Shown here in pieces: positions 28,397 through 35,415 of a stretch of DNA of 64,000 nucleotides. How positions within the stretch are numbered: position 1 is the first letter of the stretch; every line of letters begins with the position of its first letter. Origin of the DNA: Parashewanella spongiae (GTDB lineage: Bacteria > Pseudomonadota > Gammaproteobacteria > Enterobacterales > Shewanellaceae); the NCBI RefSeq assembly GCF_004358345.1, contig NZ_CP037952.1, positions 2,480,001 through 2,544,000 on the forward strand, in the 5' to 3' direction. Under the pieces are notes generated by a model, which saw nothing but the letters and a program-made list of their open reading frames with translations, had not been told where the DNA came from and did not search any database. Both the position numbers and the translations under genes were made by a program.

Positions 28397-30460
28397 ATGA
28401 AAACTAACCTTTTGGGTCATAATACACGTTCATTTTTATGCTTACTGCTTCTAATCACGTTTGTTTCGACAACGGCATCCCTTCAAGCCAAGACCAAAGA
28501 CACAATACAAGTTGGTACGTGGAAAAATAAAGATGAAGACGGCGATGGCGTGCTTGATGAGCACGACGATTACCCGTTCAATCCAAACAAATCGTCATTT
28601 CCTCTTATTAAAGAAAAAGAATTCAATAATAATCTAACCGTTGCGAATGATGCGGGACAGGTGCCATTTATCTCAACTGGCAGCTTTGAATTAGACATTG
28701 ATATTGATGATTACAAATTTATCGTTACCCAAGATGATATTGAAAGTCGTATACCGTTTCATTTTATTGTATTAAGTGAGAACTCGACATTATCACCAAG
28801 GATAAGTGTTCTGAATGCGAATGGTAAAGGTGAGCTAGCAGCTACAGCTGATGGTAATTTGAAAAACGTAGGGTTAATAAAAAATTCACGTTTATTTTTC
28901 CCCGAAAAAGCAGGTATATATCACCTGACTGTAGGTAATAGAAATAATAAAGCTGATCCAAATCTAACTTATAGAGTTCTCGCAATTAAAGATACCGATA
29001 TGGATGGCATCCCCGATGAAAAAGAAAAAGCCTTGGGGAGTCATTATGAAATACAAGATACTGACGGTGATGAAATTTTTGATGGGAATGAGTTTTTTAT
29101 TCATCAAAATATCACCACAATAATTGCGGATGTTGACTCAGACGGTATTCCAAACTGGTTAGATAAAGACACAGACGGCGACAGTATTCTTGACTTAAGA
29201 GAAGGTCTCGTCAATCAGGACTTCGACATTATCCCCAGCTTTGCTGACTTTGATAGTGATGACGACGGCATTAATGATATCGATGAAGCATCAGCAGGTC
29301 GTTTGTATATAGATAAGGATCGCGATGGAGCTTTAAATTATCAAGATATTGATGATGACGGGGATGGTGTAATTAATACCTATGATAATGATGATAAACA
29401 ATCAATAAAGTTTAATAAAAAGGTGAAACTTTACAACGTTAATACTACTGTCGGTGAAATGGATCTAACCAATAAAGTGAAGCCATTTTACCCGACTAAA
29501 CTATTTTTCTCAGGTGAGCATAGTCGTGATGCCGTCAAGTTAAGTGATGGCGCCGTTTTGGTACTTCGTAAATTCGGTAGCCAACCTTCAACAATAAATA
29601 TAAAACTAAAACCATTTGAAGATTCAAGAAGAAATCTAGAGTTTGTTGTGCCTAACTATCAGAAAATTGATAGTGGAGGCAATAAAATAAGCTTGTCATT
29701 AGTTACTGACGGTAAGAAAACTAACGATATTCATTTAACGTTAATACATCATAGAGGCCCTTTGCTGAGTGAAGTCAAACCCGATGTCAATATCATAGGT
29801 AAGCAAGCTTTCATTGAGGGCATAAATTTTACGGGTGATTTAAAAGTTAAATTAAACGATTTTGAAATCATTCCTGAAATTGTTTCTCGTACTAGTGCAA
29901 GTTTTATCATTCCCAAAAGAGCCAGATCAGGTTTGCTTTCAATATCCAATGAATATGGCGTTAGTAATGATGTTGATTTTACTGTTGGCGATGAAATAAA
30001 AATAAGCACTAGTATTCCACCAAGTTTTCTATCAATCGATGGCGGAGTTTTTATCCGTGATAATGAATTTTCTAGCGTCAGCGACCTAAAGGAAACATCT
30101 ATACCTATTGTAAGAGAAAGATATAACTTTGTTTCTGCTTACTCAAACTCACCCCTAGCAGAGATTTTTCAGTCCATTTTAACCGAAAATGACAACGCCA
30201 TTGTTTTTGACATGGACTCAACAGCAGAAGCCGTATTAATGAATGGTTTTGTTGAACGTTATCCACTGGAAACCTTTATCAATATCCGCAAGTTTTTAGC
30301 AACTAATGACGATTACATTCACTATAAAAAATACGTCAAAGACGGTTTAGAACATAATATCGACTTTCTTTCCGTCGCTAATGATGAGTTATATAAGAAA
30401 GTAGTTTTTATTCAAAGCCAGATTAGGAATGAATTAAACTCAAGACGTTTAGTGAGGTAG
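28397..30460 (+). CDS. Secreted protein with calcium-binding (thrombospondin type 3-like) repeats
   Basis: This 687-residue protein starts with a signal peptide (hydrophobic residues ~12-30, cleavage near SLQAK). Acidic D-x-D-x-D-G repeats of the type-3/calcium-binding kind occur at residues ~35-50 (DEDGDGVLDEHDDYPFNP) and ~198-330 (DTDMDGIPDE, DTDGDEIFDG, DVDSDGIPNW, DTDGDSILDL, DSDDDGINDI, DIDDDGDGVINTYDNDD). Between them is a beta-rich region like a bacterial pre-peptidase domain. A later segment (PDVNIIGKQAFIEGINFTGD) resembles IPT/TIG folds. The C-terminal ~150 residues match nothing I know. Probably exported and calcium-stabilised; function unknown. It may have been longer and truncated by island rearrangement. 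Confidence 0.75.
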   Translation: MKTNLLGHNTRSFLCLLLLITFVSTTASLQAKTKDTIQVGTWKNKDEDGDGVLDEHDDYPFNPNKSSFPLIKEKEFNNNLTVANDAGQVPFISTGSFELDIDIDDYKFIVTQDDIESRIPFHFIVLSENSTLSPRISVLNANGKGELAATADGNLKNVGLIKNSRLFFPEKAGIYHLTVGNRNNKADPNLTYRVLAIKDTDMDGIPDEKEKALGSHYEIQDTDGDEIFDGNEFFIHQNITTIIADVDSDGIPNWLDKDTDGDSILDLREGLVNQDFDIIPSFADFDSDDDGINDIDEASAGRLYIDKDRDGALNYQDIDDDGDGVINTYDNDDKQSIKFNKKVKLYNVNTTVGEMDLTNKVKPFYPTKLFFSGEHSRDAVKLSDGAVLVLRKFGSQPSTINIKLKPFEDSRRNLEFVVPNYQKIDSGGNKISLSLVTDGKKTNDIHLTLIHHRGPLLSEVKPDVNIIGKQAFIEGINFTGDLKVKLNDFEIIPEIVSRTSASFIIPKRARSGLLSISNEYGVSNDVDFTVGDEIKISTSIPPSFLSIDGGVFIRDNEFSSVSDLKETSIPIVRERYNFVSAYSNSPLAEIFQSILTENDNAIVFDMDSTAEAVLMNGFVERYPLETFINIRKFLATNDDYIHYKKYVKDGLEHNIDFLSVANDELYKKVVFIQSQIRNELNSRRLVR

Positions 30461-30920
30461 CTGAGCGTTTCTATATGGTAAAACGACTTACTTAAGCTGA
30501 TGTTTGAATACGCAATTGCAGATATAAAAACAGTACAAGGAAGAATACAATGAAAAAGTTGCTTTTAATCGTGATGCTATTACCTGCCTTTGCTGCTCAA
30601 GCCAAAGAAAACGACAATTACAATTTTTATGCGGAGAACCGCTTTGCTCCATTGATGAGTCAGTTATGAACGTAGCCTGACTAAAAACGCATCAAAGTAT
30701 GCGAAACAGCTCTTATCACTTAACTGAGCTTAGTCTCAAATTATCAAGCTTCTGCATATTCCAACGGATTGGATCAGTGATTCCCGCTATATTTCATGGT
30801 ATGTTGAGAAAAGTTATCTGTTTTAAATGCTTGATACCTGAAATTTCATCTTATTTACATTTGAGTGTTGCACTGCAGTTCGCTACAATTGTCATGCAAT
30901 GTATAACAAATGGTAATATT
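30461..30920. other. Gap with one tiny secreted ORF and no other gene
   Basis: Apart from the 39-codon frame at 30550 and a short continuation of it in another frame (to about 30725), I see no supported coding sequence up to the antitoxin start. An open frame upstream of the antitoxin ATG has no matching similarity and is more likely noncoding. Confidence 0.45.
30550..30669 (+). CDS. Short secreted peptide or truncated gene remnant
   Basis: A 39-residue frame with a good ribosome site (AAGGAAG) and a textbook signal peptide (MKKLLLIVMLLPAFAAQA), leaving a mature part of about 21 residues. After the stop a different frame continues with YERSLTKNASKYAKQLLSLN, which suggests a once longer secreted protein cut by a frameshift. 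It could also be a genuine small peptide. Confidence 0.45.
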   Translation: MKKLLLIVMLLPAFAAQAKENDNYNFYAENRFAPLMSQL

Positions 30921-31190
30921 ATGAAGACAGAAATGCTCAGCACTCGTATCGATCAAGATACCAAATTGGCCTTCATTCACATCTGTGATGAGGTAGGGTT
31001 AAGCCCATCACAAGCGCTCAAATTGTTTGCTAAAGCGGTGATCAATTATGGCGGTATCCCGTTTGAACTGCGCTCAAGAACACCTAATGCAAAGACACTG
31101 GAAGCTATTAAAGAACTTGAAGATAGTAAAGGCAACAAAGCTGATGATGTCAAAGCGTTATTTAAAGAGCTCGGAGTGAATGAGGCATAA
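30921..31190 (+). CDS. RelB/DinJ-family antitoxin
   Basis: An 89-residue protein from ATG 30921 (the frame is open further upstream, but the family starts here with MKTEMLSTRID). It has the ribbon-helix-helix pattern of DinJ: TRIDQDTKLAFIHICDEVGL, SPSQALKLFAKAVIN and GGIPFELR. It should bind and neutralise the downstream toxin and repress the shared promoter. Stop and toxin start are one base apart. Confidence 0.88.
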   Translation: MKTEMLSTRIDQDTKLAFIHICDEVGLSPSQALKLFAKAVINYGGIPFELRSRTPNAKTLEAIKELEDSKGNKADDVKALFKELGVNEA

Positions 31191-31191
31191 A

Positions 31192-31464
31192 ATGTATCAA
31201 CTCGAATACTCGAGCCAATTTAAGAAAGATTTTAAAAAGGTCGCTAAACTTGCAATTCCAGATGTGATTGAAGTCGGTCATGTCATAACCGCATTGCAGC
31301 AAGGGCAAACGCTAGCGGCGAAATATGTAGATCATGCTTTATCAGGTAATTGGGCTAATTATCGAGACTACCATGTTAAGCCTGATTTAGTTTTGATATT
31401 TAAAGTAGAAGATAATACCCTGAAGCTCGCAAGAATTGGCTCACACAGTGAATTGTTTCGTTAA
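31192..31464 (+). CDS. YafQ-type (RelE superfamily) mRNA interferase toxin
   Basis: About 90 residues from ATG 31192, which has a GAGG site six bases upstream; ATG 31180 inside the antitoxin gene is an alternative. Motifs match YafQ: YSSQFKKDFKK at the start, DHALSGNWANYRDYHVKPDL and LARIGSHSELF with the active-site histidines. YafQ cleaves mRNA on the ribosome. The pair sits among mobile elements, consistent with a stabilising module in the island. Confidence 0.9.
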   Translation: MYQLEYSSQFKKDFKKVAKLAIPDVIEVGHVITALQQGQTLAAKYVDHALSGNWANYRDYHVKPDLVLIFKVEDNTLKLARIGSHSELFR

Positions 31465-31713
31465 GCCTCTTTTCTTTCAAAATCTAAGTGGCCTTGTTTT
31501 TAACTGCATAAGAACAAATCTTAGTTATTTTTGCTTATTCATAAAAGTGTTGGGATGTATCTTCGTGTATAGACACTTTAAAACTTTTGGGTGTACCGGA
31601 AAATGGTTATTTTGGTAACATCAAAAAAATAATCAACAAAAGCAGTTAATTAAGCTTTTGGAGATGGTAATCAAAATAGTAATTTTATGGTAACTAGTAC
31701 CTCGACACAAAAG

Positions 31714-32410
31714 TTATGATTGATTGATATTTGCATAAGCTTTCGTGAATTTCTCACGTGCACCGTCGACATTAAACATCCAATTTATGCTTGCCTGCGC
31801 ATCGTTTCTCCGCATCTCCCAAGCCGAAAGCTCTTTGTGCAGCATTTCCCAGCTTTCTATGCGACGATCTAAGCATTGTTGATTCATATTACCGATTTCT
31901 ATTTCAACCATATTGAGCCAACTGGCATGCTTAGGCGTGAAATGAAATTCAAGTTTGTTCAAAATCCTTAGCGCCTCTTCTGGCTTAAATGCTTTGTATA
32001 ACGAGCCTGCCGTATGTGTCGTGTAATTATCCATTACCACATGAATTTTATGTGCATCCGGATAGTGTTCATCGACAAGTTCTTTCATGCACTGAGCGAA
32101 ATCTACTGCGGTCTTACTCTGTGTTGCCTTAGCCTTTCTCCAGCCTCGATGGCGGTCAAAAAACATGAAAATATTAGCCACGCTAACCCGCTTATATTCA
32201 TAATCGATTCTGGCTGATCGCCCTGATTTTACTGGGGATGGAGGGGCAACATCTGAAACCAATTGCTTCATCGCTTCGTCCTGGCTCAGCTGAGTTTTTA
32301 GGGCGAGCATAAACATCTAAAACATGTTCCATTTGTGCGATGTAATTTGCATTCATATTGCCAACACACCACATTTTTTTCTGCCAAGGTTTTAAGTCGT
32401 TTTCTTTAAA
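31714..32410 (-). pseudogene. IS630 transposase, C-terminal (DDE) part, frameshifted
   Basis: Continues the gene begun at 35073. It reads KENDLKPWQKKMWCVGNMNA to EHVLDVYARP, then shifts frame by one base near 32280-32310. It resumes as DEAMKQLVSDV, VVMDNYTTHT and FHFTPKHASWLNMVEIEIGN, which hold the DDE catalytic residues. The frameshift and the interruption make it non-functional. Confidence 0.88.
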
Positions 32411-32643
32411 CCTAAAAACATCAGTTGAACGCTGAGTATATGAGTAACTGTTTGAGCAATACGATGATTTTATTATCATGTTTTTCACCTAATGAGTGAA
32501 ATGCTCTACGCTCACAAGCTTGCTAAAATGGCTGCTATCTGCGTTATATCTTTTGCAAGTAGAATAACTACTTGCTGCAAGCTACGCCTTAATATCAGCC
32601 ATTTTTTCTACGCTTGAGAACGCAGTCAACTGATGTTTTTAGG
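32411..32643. mobile_element. MITE family A, copy 2 (233 bp)
   Basis: Begins CCTAAAAACATCAGTTGA and ends TCAACTGATGTTTTTAGG, a perfect 18-bp inverted repeat. Its target duplication TTAAA is at 32406-32410 on one side and, on the other, at 34655-34659 beyond the group II intron, which shows that the intron came later. Confidence 0.93.
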
Positions 32644-33253
32644 GAGCGCCACGAAGCGCTTTATTCTGTTGCGGGATTTGTCTCAACGTATACGCAGCCA
32701 AGCGATTACATGGCCATAAACCAGAGACAGCAACGTTATTATTTATAATAAGTCCATCAGGTTGAAACGTACCTGACGGGATAATTACCAGTTCATCCCG
32801 AAATCTGACGGGCATGCATAATGGGTAACCGCTATGACATGAAGCCCTGTGACAAAGGCCTTGAATAAAGGTTGAGATGCAATGTAGGCCGCAGCATCAA
32901 GCGAATTCAGTTAAGCGTCGTAAATCAAAAAATGAAGATGGGGAGTCTTTCCTAGTTGACGAACCCTGACACAAACAGAGAAGCAACTGGTAAATGCATC
33001 TGTTTGATCTTCCGGCGTAATATGAAGTGGCATGTATTGAAGGAAATAAAGTGAACGTGGGAGAGCCTGAGTGTTGGAAGGTAGTGACTTCCACTATCCG
33101 AATATAAGGTAAACCGAAATTTCAGATAGGGCGCTCAGGCAGTCGGATGAGCCCATAGTACCGTTAACCGTGAAGACAACATAACTTTACATCAGGGAAG
33201 GGGCTCAGTGTTACACCCGTTTTTTAACGTAACTTTTGAGGTGAAATTGCCAT

Positions 33254-34534
33254 ATGGCTAACACTCCAGTAAATATCAGAATATTACAGCGAAAACTTTA
33301 CTTACGCTCAAAGCTTAACTCGGAGCTTCGATTTTACAGCTTGTACGATAAACTCAGTCGCCTAGATATACTCGAAGAAGCCTATCGACGATGCAAAGCC
33401 AATAAAGGCGGAGCAGGAATTGATGGCATCACATTCAGTTATCTAGAGCAGCAAAAGAAAGTTGTTGCGCTGTTAAAAGAAATTCAAACTCAATTACAAC
33501 AGAAAAACTATCGACCTAGCCCAGTCAAACGAGTAGAAATACTCAAAGACAACGGCAAAACGCGGAAACTTGGGATCCCGATAATCAGTGACAGAATTGT
33601 GCAAATGGCGATGACAATAGTGATGCAACCCGTCTACGAACCTCATTTACATGAACACAGTTATGGTTATCGTCCATGTCGAAGCGCCCAGCAAGCGGTA
33701 AAAGTCATTGAAATGAGCCTAAAACAAGGCTACCAGCACGTACTCGATGCTGACTTGAGTGCCTATTTCGATACCATCCCGCACGCTAAGTTGATGGCAA
33801 AAATAGAAAGGCGAATAAGCGACAGCAGCTTTCTGAGTTTGCTGAAAAGCTTTATCAAAGCGCCCATCAGCATAGAGACGGTCAACGGGAAATGGCGAAT
33901 AGAAGCAAGCCGATGTGGCACTCCGCAAGGCGGAGTTATCTCTCCACTACTGGCTAACATCTATCTCAACGATTTCTGTTTGAAAATACACGAAAAAACA
34001 CCGTGTAAAATCGTTACCTATGCAGATGATTTTGTTGTACTTCATAAGCAAACCTACACACAAGAGCAACTGGACTGGATAACACAGCAATTAAGTGATG
34101 AAGGTCTGAAGCTAAATCAAAGTAAAACCCACTGTGTGGATATGGGAAAGCTGATGAATGAGTTTGATTTCCTCGGTTTTAACTTTCAACGGATCACAGG
34201 CCTCATCAAAGGCACCAGTTACATCAAGATACAGGCGTCTAAGAAGAGCCAAACAAAGCTGAAAAATAAAATCAGAGACATAGTGAAACACCGAACCTCA
34301 AATACACTTGGCGTACTGATAAATAAGGTTAATCAAGTTCTGAGGGGATGGAAACACTATTTTGGTGGGATAGGTTATCCCAGAGGTGTATTTTTCAGAA
34401 TAAATGGATTTGTAGTAAACCGGTTCTATCGCTGGCATCGTCGCTTAAGTCAACGTCGAAGCAAGTATCTATCACGAGGTGCTTACGAAAAATTACGCCA
34501 AGCTGGTCTTGAGTATTTACCCACGACAAGATGA
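33254..34534 (+). CDS. ltrA: Group II intron reverse transcriptase/maturase
   Basis: The 426-residue intron-encoded protein drives splicing and retrohoming of its own intron. Reverse transcriptase blocks are intact: NKGGAGIDGITF, LGIPIISDRIVQMA, HSYGYRPCRSAQQA, DADLSAYFDTIPH, RCGTPQGGVISPLLANIYL and the active site TYADDFVVLH. The C-terminal maturase (X) domain (GWKHYFGGIGYPRG...FYRWHRR) is present. There is no HNH endonuclease domain, as in several bacterial intron classes. Start at ATG 33254 has a GAGGTG site. Confidence 0.95.
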   Translation: MANTPVNIRILQRKLYLRSKLNSELRFYSLYDKLSRLDILEEAYRRCKANKGGAGIDGITFSYLEQQKKVVALLKEIQTQLQQKNYRPSPVKRVEILKDNGKTRKLGIPIISDRIVQMAMTIVMQPVYEPHLHEHSYGYRPCRSAQQAVKVIEMSLKQGYQHVLDADLSAYFDTIPHAKLMAKIERRISDSSFLSLLKSFIKAPISIETVNGKWRIEASRCGTPQGGVISPLLANIYLNDFCLKIHEKTPCKIVTYADDFVVLHKQTYTQEQLDWITQQLSDEGLKLNQSKTHCVDMGKLMNEFDFLGFNFQRITGLIKGTSYIKIQASKKSQTKLKNKIRDIVKHRTSNTLGVLINKVNQVLRGWKHYFGGIGYPRGVFFRINGFVVNRFYRWHRRLSQRRSKYLSRGAYEKLRQAGLEYLPTTR

Positions 34535-34571
34535 TAAGCAAAGTGAAGGGGCTGAGAGAAGTGTAACAACA

Positions 34572-34605
34572 GAGCCGTGTGAGGGAAAACCTCATGCACG
34601 GAATC
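34572..34605 (+). ncRNA. Group II intron domain V
   Basis: A 34-base hairpin beginning GAGCCGTGTGAGG with a GAAA-type tetraloop (GGAAAACC) and closing CACGGAATC. It keeps the catalytic AGC triad position and the size of domain V, located 37 bases after the RT stop. Confidence 0.88.
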
Positions 34606-34654
34606 GAAGAGGGGCTGCTGGATAAGCGATAGCGAAGCCAGTAGCCTACTCTAC

Positions 34655-35073
34655 TTAAAGCGTCTTCGCACGGTTTCTGTCGAAACTTCATCGAGTTCAG
34701 TTAATGCGATAAGTTTTTCCGTGATTAAACTCAATGTCCATCGACAAAGTCCTTCTGGTGGTTTGCTACAGGCTAAGGCAATAAGCAAGGCTTCTTGGTT
34801 ACCATCCAAACACCGAGGCATGCCGCTTCGGGCTCCTTCATTCAGAGCAGCTTTAAGACCTTCCTCAACAAACTGTTTCTTTGTTCTATAAATGGTTGCT
34901 GTACCAACATTAAGCGCTAAAGATATTTCTTTATCTTGACTCATTCTATTGTTCGACATGAGCAAGATGTTGGCTCGTTTCAATTTTCTAGCCGATGTTT
35001 TCCCCTTTGCAATCAAGTCGACTAGGAACGATTTTTCTTCGTTTGAAAGCTCTACTAAATATTTGATGTTCAT
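34655..35073 (-). pseudogene. IS630 transposase, N-terminal (HTH) part
   Basis: From ATG 35073 (MNIKYLVELSNEEKSF) it has the helix-turn-helix region (KEISLALNVGTATIYRTKKQ), then CSKPPEGLCRWTLSLITEKL, and ends at RRRF where the MITE/intron insertion begins. An ATG at 35103 lies inside the terminal repeat and is unlikely. It is non-functional without the 31714-32410 half. Confidence 0.88.
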
Positions 35074-35116
35074 GGCACTATGGAGGTAGTTAACAATTAC
35101 CATAATTGATCACAAA

Positions 35117-35383
35117 ATGAGAAACATGTCGATCCCTGAGCCAGAAAAAGCCCCATTTACAGAGAAACAAGGTCAGTATTTAGCGTTCATAAAAATGTAC
35201 ACAAAGGTAAATAAAGTCCCGCCTGCACACACCGATTTTCAAAAATATTTTGACGTTACCCCACCGACCGTCAATCAAATGATAAAGACGCTAGAAAATA
35301 AAGGCTTAATTAGAAAAAAACCTAAAACGCCACGCAGTATTTACGTGCTTGCTCTGGATGAATTAATACCAACTTTAAAGTGA
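35117..35383 (+). CDS. Small LexA-type winged-helix protein
   Basis: 88 residues matching a LexA N-terminal DNA-binding domain: FTEKQGQYLAFIKMYTKVNK, PPTVNQMIKTLENKGLIRKK and the basic wing PRSIYVL. There is no protease/dimerisation domain, so it cannot act like full LexA. It starts 12 bases after the IS630 edge, so expression may depend on the IS. Probably a small transcription regulator; target unknown. It lies beside the PPR locus but reads toward it from outside. Confidence 0.72.
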   Translation: MRNMSIPEPEKAPFTEKQGQYLAFIKMYTKVNKVPPAHTDFQKYFDVTPPTVNQMIKTLENKGLIRKKPKTPRSIYVLALDELIPTLK

Positions 35384-35415
35384 GTTCAATCGATCATCTT
35401 CACTGTGTTTGGGTA

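Larger units (their letters stand above)
32644..34654 (+). ncRNA. Complete group II intron (ribozyme with RT ORF)
   Basis: The 5' end GAGCGCC resembles the GUGCGCC intron start (second base differs). About 610 bases of folded noncoding sequence (domains I-III) precede the reverse transcriptase gene in domain IV. Domain V is a 34-base hairpin at 34572-34605, domain VI is GGCTGCTGG paired with CCAGTAGCC (34613-34646), and the intron ends CTAC at 34654. Both edges are fixed by the flanks: MITE end on the left, the MITE target repeat TTAAA on the right. Confidence 0.88.
31685..35105 (-). mobile_element. IS630-family element carrying a MITE and a group II intron
   Basis: TTATGGTAA at 31685 and its inverse TTACCATAA at 35097 bound a transposase gene on the minus strand. 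The gene is interrupted between codons for RRRF and KENDLKPW by 2249 bases: a MITE (32411-32643), a group II intron (32644-34654) and one copy of the TTAAA target duplication. The ends are judged from a 9-10 base inverted repeat and are approximate. Confidence 0.75.

Noticed and set aside
30699..30920. Upstream extension of the antitoxin frame (74 codons)
   Set aside because: Family members start near MKTEMLSTRID; the extension resembles no antitoxin and lacks a ribosome site.
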